A stretch of 64,000 nt of DNA. Origin: Hydractinia symbiolongicarpus. Lineage: Eukaryota; Cnidaria; Hydrozoa; Anthoathecata; Hydractiniidae. The notes beneath the pieces are model-generated. The model was given only the letters and a program-made list of their open reading frames with translations, was not told where the DNA came from and did no database searches. Of the stretch, positions 1 through 10,905 are shown piece by piece; position 1 is the stretch's first letter; every line of letters begins with the position of its first letter. The stretch lies in assembly GCF_029227915.1 (NCBI RefSeq), contig NC_079876.1, positions 36,749,828-36,813,827 on the forward strand, written 5' to 3'. Made by a program: the position numbers and the translations under genes.

Positions 1-1615
1 CGATTGACTGTGGGACTAAATTGAACTGATTTTGGACTGTGACCTTATAAATGGTATAAGTGAGACAAGTGGACTCCAAGAAATAACATTCTTTGTAATT
101 TGACATTATTGCTGGAGCTCAGCGATTACACTGGGCGCTGTGGTAACGCTTCATTTAAGAAGTTAGATAAATAAGTCATTCTTTACTGTGGGACCAATCC
201 TAGCCGTTATCGCGCACTGAAGAAATAGCGACAATTTTAAAAAACTGCATTTCATTGTCTTTCTAACAGTATCAATCCGTTTGAGTTACAACGGTTGAGT
301 CACATATTCGTACCAACATGTATTTCGTCCTATTTTTCCGGTATTACTAGGTTGTATGGCTTTTAACAGTGAAACGATTAACTGTGGGAATTAATTGAAC
401 TGATTATTGACTGTGACCTTAAAAATGTTATAAGTGAGACAAGTGGACTCCAAGAAATAACATTCTTCTTAATTTGATATGATTGCCGAAACTCAGCGAT
501 TACACTGGGCGCTGTGGTAGCGCTTCATTTAAAAATTTAGATTAATAAGTCATTTTTTACTGTGAAACCCTTCCTAGCCGTTATCGCGCGCTGAAGAAAC
601 AGCGAAAGTTTCAAAAACTACATTTCATTGACTTTCTAGCGGTATCAATCCGCTTCAGTTACAACGGTTGAGTCACATATTCGTACCAACTTGTATTTAG
701 CGATATTTTTCTCCTATTATTAGGTTGCATCGCTTTTAACAGTGAAACGATTGACTGTGGGACTAAATTGAACTGATTTTGGACTGTGACCTTATAAATG
801 GTATAAGTGAGACAAGTGGACTCCAAGAAATAACATTCTTTGTAATTTGACATGATTGCCGGAACTCAGCGATTACACTGGGCGCTGTGGTAACGCTTCA
901 TTTAAGAATTTAGATAAATAAGTCATTTTTTACTGTGGGACCAATCCTAGCCGTTATCGCACACTGAAGAAATAGCGACAATTTCAAAAACTACATTTCA
1001 TTGTCTTTCTAACAGTATCAATCCGTTTGAGTTACAACGGTTGGGTCACATATTCGACCAACATGTATTTAGCGATATTTATCTGATATTACTAGGTTGC
1101 ATCGCTTTTAACAGTGAAACAATTGACTGTCGGGCTAAATTGAACTGATTTTGGACTGTGACCTTATAAGTGTTATAAGTGAGACAAGTGGACTCCAAGA
1201 AATAACATTCTTCTTACTTTGATATGATTGCCGGAACTCAGCGATTACACTGGGCGCTGTGGTAGCGCTTCATTTAAAAATTTAGATTAATAAGTCATTT
1301 TTTACTGTGAAACCATTCCTAGCCGTTATCGCGCGCTGAAGAAACAGCGACAGTTTCAAAAACTACATTTCATTGACTTTCTAACGGTATCAATCCGCTT
1401 CAGTTACAACGGTTGAGTCACATATTCGTACCAACTTGTCTTTAGCGATATTTTTCTCGTATTATTAGGTTGCATCGCTTTTAACAGTGAAACGATTGAC
1501 TGTGGGACTAAATTGAACTGATTTTGGACTGTGACCTTATAAATGGTATAAGTGAGACAAGTGGACTCCAAGAAATAACATTCTTTGTAATTTGACATTA
1601 TTGCTGGAGCTCAGC

Positions 1616-1989
1616 GATTACACTGGGCGCTGTGGTAACGCTTCATTTAAGAATTTAGATAAATAAGTCATTCTTTACTGTGGGACCAATCCTAGCCGTT
1701 ATCGCGCACTGAAGAAATAGCGACAATTTTAAAAAACTGCATTTCATTGTCTTTCTAACAGTATCAATCCGTTTGAGTTACAACGGTTGAGTCACATATT
1801 CGTACCAACATGTATTTCGTCCTATTTTTCCGGTATTACTAGGTTGTATGGCTTTTAACAGTGAAACGATTAACTGTGGGAATTAATTGAACTGATTATT
1901 GACTGTGACCTTAAAAATGTTATAAGTGAGACAAGTGGACTCCAAGAAATAATATTCTTTTTAATTTGACATGATTGCCGGAACTCAGC
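1616..1989 (+). repeat. Class A monomer (representative)
   Basis: This 374-bp copy defines class A. Its markers after the anchor are GGTAACGCTTCATTTAAGA, TCATTCTTTACTG, ATCGCGCACTGAAGAAATAG, CATTGTCTTTCTAACAG and CAACATGTATTTCGTCCTA. The second half varies. One form has GATTAACTGTGGGA with TTATTGACTGTGACC, as here. Another (A2, e.g. 3480, 5706, 7932, 21712) has GATTGACTATGGGA and TATAAAAGAGAC. Class A is the commonest class and recurs through the window outside 25.4-32.8 kb. Confidence 0.9.
1788..1794. promoter_or_regulatory. TGAGTCA motif (bZIP/AP-1-like), example copy
   Basis: TGAGTCA matches the known core site of AP-1/GCN4-type bZIP proteins. It occurs in most A and D monomers and in part of B (GGTTGAGTCACATATTCG). 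Class C has TGGGTCA (e.g. 2161-2167), many B copies TGCGTCA and some F copies TGATTCA. The match is real, but with a 7-bp core in a repeated sequence, binding is only a possibility. Confidence 0.3.
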
Positions 1990-2000
1990 GATTACACTGG

Positions 2001-2015
2001 GCGCTGTGGTAGCGC
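2001..2015. other. Short inverted repeat near the anchor (example)
   Basis: GCGCT-GTGGT-AGCGC is a perfect 5-bp inverted repeat with a 5-base loop, lying just after the anchor. It is intact in classes B, C, D and F. In class A and G the right arm is AACGC (GGTAACGC), and in class E the left arm is GCGCG, so the symmetry is broken there. It could be a dyad binding site or a chance feature of the founder sequence. Confidence 0.6.
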
Positions 2016-2074
2016 TTCAATTAAAAATTAAGATAAAAAAGTCATTTTTTGCTGTGGGACCAATCCTAGCCGTT

Positions 2075-2084
2075 AGCGCGCGCT
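2075..2084. other. 10-bp CpG-rich palindrome in class C/D (example)
   Basis: AGCGCGCGCT is a perfect palindrome in C and D monomers (GTTAGCGCGCGCTG). Class B has ATCGCGCGCTG and class A ATCGCGCACTG at the same place, which removes the symmetry. It is the densest CpG cluster in the monomer. No function can be assigned from sequence alone. Confidence 0.6.
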
Positions 2085-2361
2085 GAATTAATAGATACAG
2101 TTTCAAATACTACATTTCACTGATTTTCTAACGGTGTCAGTCCGTTTGACTTTCAACGGTTGGGTCACATATTCGACCAACATGTATTTAGCGATATTTA
2201 TCTGATATTACTAGGTTGCATCGCTTTTAACAATGAAACAATTGACTGTCGGGCTAAATTGAACTGATTTTGGACTGTGACCTTATAAGTGTTATAAGTG
2301 AGACAAGTGGACTCCAAGAAATAACATTCTTCTTAATTTGATATGATTGCCGAAACTCAGC

Positions 2362-2734
2362 GATTACACTGGGCGCTGTGGTAGCGCTTCATTTAAAAAT
2401 TTAGATTAATAAGTCATTTTTTACTGTGAAACCCTTCCTAGCCGTTATCGCGCGCTGAAGAAACAGCGAAAGTTTCAAAAACTACATTTCATTGACTTTC
2501 TAGCGGTATCAATCCGCTTCAGTTACAACGGTTGAGTCACATATTCGTACCAACTTGTATTTAGCGATATTTTTCTCCTATTATTAGGTTGCATCGCTTT
2601 TAACAGTGAAACGATTGACTGTGGGACTAAATTGAACTGATTTTGGACTGTGACCTTATAAATGGTATAAGTGAGACAAGTGGACTCCAAGAAATAATAT
2701 TCTTTTTAATTTGACATGATTGCCGGAACTCAGC
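2362..2734 (+). repeat. Class B monomer (representative)
   Basis: This 373-bp copy shows the class B markers: GTAGCGCTTCATTTAAAAAT, TAGATTAATAAGTC, TGTGAAACC (TGTGGAACC in others), CGCTGAAGAAACAGCG, ATCCGCTTCAGTTACA, CAACTTGTATTTAGCGA and ATGGTATAAGTG. This copy is itself slightly chimeric: its last ~50 bp read AATATTCTTTTTAATTTG as in class A, where most B copies read ATTCTTTGTAATTTG. A sub-form B' (1243, 11650, 15748, 18730, 32450, 41359) has CAACTTGTCTTTAGCG and TTTCTCGTATTATT. Confidence 0.88.
2453..2468. other. Inverted repeat specific to class B (example)
   Basis: CGCTG-AAGAAA-CAGCG is a perfect 5-bp inverted repeat with a 6-base loop. Class D keeps 4 bp (CGCT/AGCG around GAAGAAAT). 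Class A has CACTG on the left and loses it. Class C has CTGAATTAATAGATACAG and loses it. This site lies a few bases after the class C palindrome position, so classes differ in which dyad they keep. Confidence 0.6.
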
Positions 2735-3479
2735 GATTACACTGGGCGCTGTGGTAGCGCTTCAATTAAAAACTAAGATAAAAAAGTTATTTTTTGCTGT
2801 GGGACCAATCCTAGCCGTTAGCGCGCGCTGAATTAATAGATACAGTTTCAAATACTACATTTCACTGATTTTCTAACGGTGTCAGTCCGTTTGACTTTCA
2901 ACGGTTGGGTCACATATTCGACCAACATGTATTTAGCGATATTTATCTGATATTACTATGTTGCATCGTTTTTAACAGTGAAACAATTGACTGTCGGGCT
3001 AAATTGAACTGATTTTAGACTGTGACCTTATAAGTGTTATAAGTGAGACAAGTGGACTCCAAGAAATAACATTCTTCTTAATTTGATATGATTGCCGAAA
3101 CTCAGCGATTACACTGGGCGCTGTGGTAGCGCTTCATTTAAAAATTTAGATTAATAAGTCATTTTTTACTGTGAAACCCTTCCTAGCCGTTATCGCGCGC
3201 TGAAGAAACAGCGAAAGTTTCAAAAACTACATTTCATTGACTTTCTAGCGGTATCAATCCGCTTCAGTTACAACGGTTGAGTCACATATTCGTACCAACT
3301 TGTATTTAGCGATATTTTTCTCCTATTATTAGGTTGCATCGCTTTTAACAGTGAAACGATTGACTGTGGGACTAAATTGAACTGATTTTGGACTGTGACC
3401 TTATAAATGGTATAAGTGAGACAAGTGGACTCAAAGAAATAACATTCTTTGTAATTTGACATGATTGCCGGAACTCAGC

Positions 3480-5705
3480 GATTACACTGGGCGCTGTGGT
3501 AACGCTTCATTTAAGAATTTAGATAAATAAGTCATTTTTTACTGTGGGACCAATCCTAGCCGTTATCGCGCACTGAAGAAATAGCGACAATTGCAAAAAC
3601 TACATTTCATTGTCTTTCTAACAGTATCAATCCGTTTGAGTTACAACGGTTGAGTCACATATTCGTACCAACATGTATTTCGTCCTATTTTTCCGGTATT
3701 ACTAGGTTGTAAGGCTTTTAACAGTGAAACGATTGACTATGGGAATAAATTGAACTGATTTTGGACTGTGACCTTATAAATGTTATAAAAGAGACAAGTG
3801 GACTCCAAGAAATAACATTCTTTTTAATTTGACATGATTGCCGGAACTCAGCGATTACACAGGGCGCTGTGGTAGCGCTTCAATTAAAAATTAAGACAAA
3901 AAAGCCATTTTTTACTGTGGGACCAATCCTAGCCGTTAGCGCACGCTGAAGAAATAGCGACAGTTTCATTTCATTGACTTTCTAACATTATTAATCCGTT
4001 TGAGTTACAACAGTTGAGTCACATATTCGTACCAACATGTTTTTCGTGATATTTTTCCGGTATTACTAGGTTGTATGGCTTTTAACAGTGAAACGATTGA
4101 CTGTGGGACTTAATTGAACTGATTATGGACTGTGACCTTATAAATGTTAAAGTGAGAAATTTGGACTCCAAGAAATAACATTTTTCCTAATTTGACATGA
4201 TTGCCGAAACTCAGCAATTAGACTGGGCGCTGTGGTAGCGCTTCAATTAAAAATTAAGATAAAAAAGTCATTTTTTGCTGTGGGACCAATCCTAGCCGTT
4301 AGCGCGCGCTGAATTAATGGATACAGTTTCAAATACTACATTTCACTGATTTTCTAACGGTGTCAGTCCGTTTGACTTTCAACGGTTGGGTCACATATTC
4401 GACCAACATGTATTTAGCGATATTTATCTGATATTACTAGGTTGCATCGCTTTTAACAGTGAAACAATTGACTGTCGGGCTAAATTGAACTGATTTTGGA
4501 CTGTAACCTTATAAGTGTTATAAGTGAGACAAGTGGACTCCAAGAAATAACATTCTTCTTAATTTGACATGATTGCCGAAACTCAGCGATTACACTGGGC
4601 GCTGTGGTAGCGCTTCATTTAAAAATTTAGATTAATAAGTCATTTTTTACTGTGAAACCCTTCCTAGCCGTTATCGCGCGCTGAAGAAACAGCGAAAGTT
4701 TCAAAAACTACATTTCATTGACTTTCTAGCGGTATCAATCCGCTTCAGTTACAACGGTTGAGTCAAATATTCGTACCAGCATGTATTTCGTCCTATTTTT
4801 CCGGTATTACTAGGCTGTATGGCTTTTAACAGTGAAACGATTGACTGTGGGACTAAAATGAACTGATTTTGGACTGTGACCTTATAAATGGTATGAGTGA
4901 GACAAGTGGACTCCAAGAAATAACATTCTTTGTAATTTGACATGATTGCCGAAACTCAGCAATTAGACTGGGCGCTGTGGTAGCGCTTCAATTAAAAATT
5001 AAGATAAAAAAGTCATTTTTTGCTGTGGGACCAATCCTAGCCGTTAGCGCGCGCTGAATTAATGGATACAGTTTCAAATACTACATTTCACTGATTTTCT
5101 AACGGTGTCAGTCCGTTTGACTTTCAACGGTTGGGTCACATATTCGACCAACATGTATTTAGCGATATTTATCTGATATTACTAGGTTGCATCGCTTTTA
5201 ACAGTGAAACAATTGACTGTCGGGCTAAATTGAACTGATTTTGGACTGTGACCTTATAAGTGTTATAAGTGAGACAAGTGGACTCCAAGAAATAACATTC
5301 TTCTTAATTTGACATGATTGCCGAAACTCAGCGATTACACTGGGCGCTGTGGTAGCGCTTCATTTAAAAATTTAGATTAATAAGTCATTTTTTACTGTGA
5401 AACCTTTCCTAGCCGTTATCGCGCGCTGAAGAAACAGCGAAAGTTTCAAAAACTACATTTCATTGACTTTCTAGCGGTATCAATCCGCTTCAGTTACAAC
5501 GGTTGAGTCACATATTCGTACCAACATGTATTTCGTCCTATTTTTCCGGTATTACTAGGCTGTATGGCTTTTAACAGTGAAACGATTGACTGTGGGACTA
5601 AAATGAACTGATTTTGGACTGTGACCTTATAAATGGTATGAGTGAGACAAGTGGACTCCAAGAAATAACATTCTTTGTAATTTGACATGATTGCCGGAAC
5701 TCAGC
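3480..5705 (+). repeat. A2-D followed by two copies of a 745-bp C-B/A dimer
   Basis: Monomer starts: 3480 A2, 3853 D, 4216 C, 4588 B/A chimera, 4961 C, 5333 B/A chimera. The pairs 4216-4960 and 4961-5705 are near-identical, sharing the private anchor AATTAGACTGGG, GAATTAATGGATACAG and TACTAGGCTGTATGG. The B/A monomer switches from B to A sequence near the ACAACGGTTGAGTCA block. Confidence 0.85.
3853..4215 (+). repeat. Class D monomer (representative, short form)
   Basis: This 363-bp copy defines class D. The segment between GACAGTTTCA and TTTCATTGAC lacks the nine bases AAAACTACA present in the long classes, leaving a tandem TTTCATTTCA. A further base is lost in ATGTTAAAGTGAG. Other markers are TTAAGACAAAAA, CTAACATTAT, CATGTTTTTCGTGATATT and GGACTTAATTG. 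Copies at 6079, 8305, 22085, 34315, 35422, 40625, 42478, 43484 and 45972 share the 9-bp loss, which accounts for most spacings of 361-364 bp. Confidence 0.88.
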
Positions 5706-8700
5706 GATTACACTGGGCGCTGTGGTAACGCTTCATTTAAGAATTTAGATAAATAAGTCATTCTTTACTGTGGGACCAATCCTAGCCGTTATCGCGCACT
5801 GAAGAAATAGCGACAATTGCAAAAACTACATTTCAATGTCTTTCTAACAGTATTAATCCGTTTGAGTTACAACGGTTGAGTCACATATTCGTACCAACAT
5901 GTATTTTGTGATATTTTTCCGGTATTACTAGGTTGTATGGCTTCTAACAGTGAAACGATTGACTATGCGAATAAATTGAACTGATTTTGGACTGTGACCT
6001 TATAAATGTTATAAAAGAGACACGTGGACTCCAAGAAATAACATTCTTTTTAATTTGACATGATTGCCGGAACTCAGCGATTACACAGGGCGCTGTGGTA
6101 GCGCTTCAATTAAAAATTAAGACAAAAAGCCATTTTTTACTGTGGGACCAATCCTAGCCGTTAGCGCTCGCTGAAGAAATAGCGACAGTTTAATTTCATT
6201 GACTTTCTAACATTATAAATCCGTTTGAGTTACAACAGTAGAGTCACATATTCGTACCAACATGTTTTTCGTGATATTTTTCCGGTATTACTAGGTTGTA
6301 TGGCTTTTAACAGTGAAACGATTGACTGTGGGACTTAATTGAACTGATTATGGACTGTGACCTTATAAATGTTAAAGTGAGAAATTTGGACTCCAAGAAA
6401 TAACATTCTTCTTAATTTGACATGATTGATGAAACTCAGCGATTACACTGGGTGCTTTGGTAGCGCTTCATTTAAAAATTTAGATTAATAAGTCATTTTT
6501 TACTGTGAAACCATTCCTAGCCGTTATCGCGCGCTGAAGAAACAGCAACAGTTTCAAAAACTACATTTCATTGTCTTTCTAACATTATAAATCCGTTTGA
6601 GTTACAACAGTAGAGTCACATATTCGTACCAACATGTTTTTCGTGATATTTTTCCGGTATTACTAGGTTGTATGGCTTTTAACAGTGAAACGATTGACTG
6701 TGGGACTAAATTGAACTGATTTTGGACTGTGACCATATAAATGGTATGAGTGGGACAAGTGGACTCCAAGAAATAACATTCTTTGTAATTTGACATGATT
6801 GCCGGAACTCAGCGATTACACTGGGCGCTGTGGTAACGCTTCATTTAAGAATTTAGATAAATAAGTCATTCTTTACTGTGGGACCAATCCTAGCCGTTAG
6901 CGCGCGCTGAATTAATAGATACAGTTTCAGATACTACATTTCACTGATTTTCTAACGGTGTCAGTCCGTTTGAGTTTCAACGGTTGGGTCACATATTCGA
7001 CCAACATGTATATAGCGATATTTATCTGATATTAATAGGTTGCATCGCTTTTAACAGTGAAACAATTGACTGTCGGGCTAAATTGAACTGATTTTGGACT
7101 GTGACCTTATAAGTGTTATAAGTGAAACAAGTGGACTCCAAGAAATAACATTCTTCTTAATTTGATATGATTGCCGGAACTTAGCGATTACACTGGGCGC
7201 TGTGGTAGCGCTTCATATAAAAATTTAGATTAATAAGTCATTTTTTACTGTGGAACCATTCCTAGCCGTTATTGCGCGCTGAAGAAAAAGCGACAGTTTC
7301 AAAAACTACATTTCATTGACATTCTAACGGTATCAATCCGCTTCAGTTACAACGGTTGCGTCACATATTCGTACCAACTTGTATTTAGCAATATTTTTCT
7401 CCTATTGATAGGTTGCATCGCTTTTAACAGTGAAACGATTGACTGTGGGACTAAATTGAACTGATTTTGGACTGTGACCTTATAAATGGTATAAGTGAGA
7501 CAAGTGGACTCAAAGAAATAACATTCTTTGTAATTTGACATGATTGCCGGAACTCAGCGATTACACTGGGCGCTGTGGTAACGCTTCATTTAAGAATTTA
7601 GATAAATAAGTCATTTTTTACTGTGGGACCAATCCTAGCCGTTATCGCGCACTGAAGAAATAGCGACAATTTCAAAAACTACATTTCATTGTCTTTCTAA
7701 CAGTATCAATCCGTTTGAGTTACAACGGTTGAGTCACATATTCGTACCAACATGTATTTCGTCCTATTTTTCCGGTATTACTAGGTTGTATGGCTTTTAA
7801 CAGTGAAACGATTGACTGTGGGACTAAATTGAACTGATTTTGGACTGTGACCTTATAAATGGTATGAGTGATACAAGTGGACTCCAAGAAATAACATTCT
7901 TTGTAATTTGACATGATTGCCGGAACTCAGCGATTAAACTGGGCGCTGTGGTAACGCTTCATTTAAGAATTTAGATAAATAAGTCATTCTTTACTGTGGG
8001 ACCAATCCTAGCCGTTATCGCGCACTGAAGAAATAGCGACAATTGCAAAAACTACATTTCATTGTCTTTCTAACAGTATCAATCCGTTTGAGTTACAACG
8101 GTTGAGTCACATATTCGTACCAACATGTATTTTGTGATATTTTTCCGGTATTACTAGGTTGTATGGCTTCTAACAGTGAAACGATTGACTATGGGAATAA
8201 ATTGAACTGATTTTGGACTGTGACCTTATAAATGTTATAAAAGAGACACGTGGACTCCAAGAAATAACATTCTTTTTAATTTGACATGATTGCCGGAACT
8301 CAGTGATTACACAGGGCGCTGTGGTAGCGCTTCAATTAAAAATTAAGACAAAAAGCCATTTTTTACTGTGGGACCAATCCTAGCCGTTAGCGCACGCTGA
8401 AGAAATAGCGACAGTTTCATTTCATTGACTTTCTAACATTATAAATCCGTTTGAGTTACAACAGTAGAGTCACATATTCGTACCAACATGTTTTTCGTGA
8501 TATTTTTCCGGTATTACTAGGTTGTATGGCTTTTAACAGTGAAACGATTGACTGTGGGACTTAATTGAACTGATTATGGACTGTGACCTTATAAATGTTA
8601 AAGTGAGAAATTTGGACTCCAAGAAATAACATTCTTCTTAATTTGACATGATTGCCGAAACTCAGCGATTACACTGGGTGCTTTGGTAGCGCTTCATTTA

Positions 8701-10158
8701 AAAATTTAGATTAATAAGTCATTTTTTACTGTGAAACCATTCCTAGCCGTTATCGCGCGCTGAAGAAACAGCGACAGTTTCAAAAACTACATTTCATTGT
8801 CTTTCTAACATTATAAATCCGTTTGAGTTACAACAGTAGAGTCACATATTCGTACCAACATGTTTTTCGTGATATTTTTCCGGTATTACTAGGTTGTATG
8901 GCTTTTAACAGTGAAACGATTGACTGTGGGACTAAATTGAACTGATTTTGGACTGTGACCTTATAAATGGTATGAGTGGGACAAGTGGACTCCAAGAAAT
9001 AACATTCTTTGTAATTTGACATGATTGCCGGAACTCAGCGATTACACTGGGCGCTGTGGTAACGCTTCATTTAAGAATTTAGATAAATAAGTCATTCTTT
9101 ACTGTGGGACCAATCCTAGCCGTTAGCGCGCGCTGAATTAATAGATACAGTTTCAGATACTACATTTCACTGATTTTCTAACGGTGTCAGTCCGTTTGAG
9201 TTTCAACGGTTGGGTCACATATTCGACCAACATGTATATAGCGATATTTATCTGATATTACTAGGTTGCATCGCTTTTAACAGTGAAACAATTGACTGTC
9301 GGGCTAAATTGAACTGATTTTGGACTGTGACCTTATAAGTGTTATAAGTGAAACAAGTGGACTGCAAGAAATAACATTCTTCTTAATTTGATATGATTGC
9401 CGGAACTTAGCGATTACACTGGGCGCTGTGGTAGCGCTTCATTTAAAAATTTAGATTAATAAGTCATTTTTTACTGTGGAACCATTCCTAGCCGTTATTG
9501 CGCGCTGAAGAAAAAGCGACAGTTTCAAAAACTACATTTCATTGACATTCTAACGGTATCAATCCGCTTCAGTTACAACGGTTGCGTCACATATTCGTAC
9601 CAACTTGTATTTAGCAATATTTTTCTCCTATTGATAGGTTGCATCGCTTTTAACGGTGAAACGATTGACTGTGGGACTAAATTGAACTGATTTTGGACTG
9701 TGACCTTATAAATGGTATAAGTGAGACAAGTGGACTCCAAGAAATAACATTCTTCGTAATTTGACATTATTGCTGGAACTCAGCGATTACACTGGGCGCT
9801 GTGGTAACGCTTCATTTAAGAATTTAGATAAATAAGTCATTATTTACTGTGGGACCAATCCTAGCCGTTATCGCGCACTGAAAAAATAGCGACAATTTTA
9901 AAAAACAACATTTCATTGTCTCTCTAACAGTATCAATCTGTTTGAGTTACAACGGTTGAGTCACATATTCGTACCAACATGTATTTCGTCCTATTTTTCC
10001 GGTATTACTAGGTTGTATGGCTTTTAACAGTGAAACGATTAACTGTGGGACTTAATTGAACTGATTATTGACTGTGACCTTAAAAATGTTATAAGTGAGA
10101 CAAGTGGACTCCAAGAAATAACATTCTTCTTAATTTGATATGATTGCCGGAACTTAGC
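5706..10158 (+). repeat. Hexameric HOR, 2226-bp period, two copies
   Basis: Copy 1 starts: 5706 A2, 6079 D, 6441 B/D, 6814 A/C, 7186 B, 7559 A. Copy 2 starts: 7932 A2, 8305 D, 8667 B/D, 9040 A/C, 9412 B, 9785 A. Every matching pair is 2226 bp apart. Shared private states include CAACAGTAGAGTCAC, GGGTGCTTTGGTAGC, GTATGAGTGGGACAAG, GTATATAGCGAT and AAGCGACAG after GAAGAAA. The sixth monomers (7559 and 9785) differ in their second halves, so the repeated part is really five monomers plus a head. Confidence 0.9.
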
Positions 10159-10905
10159 GATTACACTGGGCGCTGTGGTAGCGCTTCATTTGAAAATTTA
10201 GATTAATAAGTCATTTTTTACTGTGGAACCATTCCTAGCCGTTATCGCGCGCTGAAGAAAAAGCGACAGTTTCAAAAACTACATTTCATTGACTTTCTAA
10301 CGGTATCAATCCGCTTCAGTTACAACGGTTGCGTCACATATTGGTACCAACTTGTATTTAGCGATATTTTTCTCCTATTAATAGGTTGCATCGCTTTTAA
10401 CAGTGAAACGATTGACTGTGGGACTAAATTGAACTGATTTTGGACTGTGACCTTATAAATGGTATAAGTGAGACAAGTGGACTCCAAGAAATAACATTCT
10501 TTGTAATTTGACATTATTGCTGGAACTCAGCGATTACACTGGGCGCTGTGGTAACGCTTCATTTAAGAATTTAGATAAATAAGTCATTCTTTACTGTGGG
10601 ACCAATCCTAGCCGTTATCGCGCACTGAAGAAATAGCGACAATTTTAAAAAACTGCATTTCATTGTCTTTCTAACAGTATCAATCCGTTTGAGTTACAAC
10701 GGTTGAGTCACACATTCGTACCAACATGTATTTCGTCCTATTTTTCCGGTATTACTAGGTTGTATGGCTTTTAACAGTGAAACGATTAACTGTGGGACTT
10801 AATTGAACTGATTATTGACTGTGACCTTAAAAATGTTATAAGTGAGACAAGTGGACTCCAAGAAATAATATTCTTTTTAATTTGACATGATTGCCGGAAC
10901 TCAGC
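9412..10905 (+). repeat. B-A dimer, 747-bp period, two copies
   Basis: Starts: 9412 B, 9785 A, 10159 B, 10532 A. The dimers share GGTTGCGTCACATATT, an A monomer with GATTAACTGTGGGACTTAAT, and the anchor preceded by GGAACTTAGC. The second B has TATTGGTACCAAC, giving a KpnI site not present in the first. The first pair overlaps the end of the 2226-bp hexamer copy. Confidence 0.83.

Larger units (their letters stand above)
1990..2361 (+). repeat. Class C monomer (representative)
   Basis: This 372-bp copy defines class C, the class furthest from A and B. Its markers are GCGCTTCAATTAAAAATTAA, TTTTTTGCTGTGGG, GTTAGCGCGCGCTGAATTAA, CACTGATTTTCTAACGGTG, GTTGGGTCACATATTCGACC, GCGATATTTATCTGATATT, AAACAATTGACTGTCGGGC and TTATAAGTGTTATAAG. 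It lacks the CGTACC seen in the other classes (CGACC instead). It normally sits between an A and a B monomer. Confidence 0.9.
1..3479 (+). repeat. Mixed A/B/C block with a 1492-bp tetramer
   Basis: Monomer starts and classes: 124 A, 498 B, 871 A/C chimera, 1243 B', 1616 A, 1990 C, 2362 B, 2735 C, 3107 B. The private variant TTGCTGGAGCTCAGC before 124 recurs before 1616, and the surrounding ~0.46 kb (1-460 against about 1493-1950) matches at a 1492-bp offset, which is four monomers. The 1243-2734 run B'-A-C-B reappears at 11650-13139. Confidence 0.8.

Noticed and set aside
1781-1800. Pol III B box-like GGTTGAGTCAC
   Set aside because: It lacks the CGA core of GGTTCGANTCC, and no A box at suitable spacing or T-run terminator is seen. 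No tRNA or SINE-like structure is present.
1797-1830. CENP-B box-like sequence around ATTTCGTCCTATTTTTCCGG
   Set aside because: The TTCG....A half fits the consensus but the required CGGG is not at the right spacing. Counted as no match.
2518-2712. Recurrent 64-codon minus-strand open frames in the class B/A second half (dozens of near-identical copies, e.g. 3268-3462, 12928-13122)
   Set aside because: The frame is open only where the monomer tail reads CTTTGTAATTTGACAT; in copies with CTTTTTAA or CTTCTTAA the same frame has a stop just after the start. Copies differ by many amino-acid changes, most monomers lack it, and no ribosome-binding, promoter or splice context is visible. It is explained by repetition of one chance open frame.
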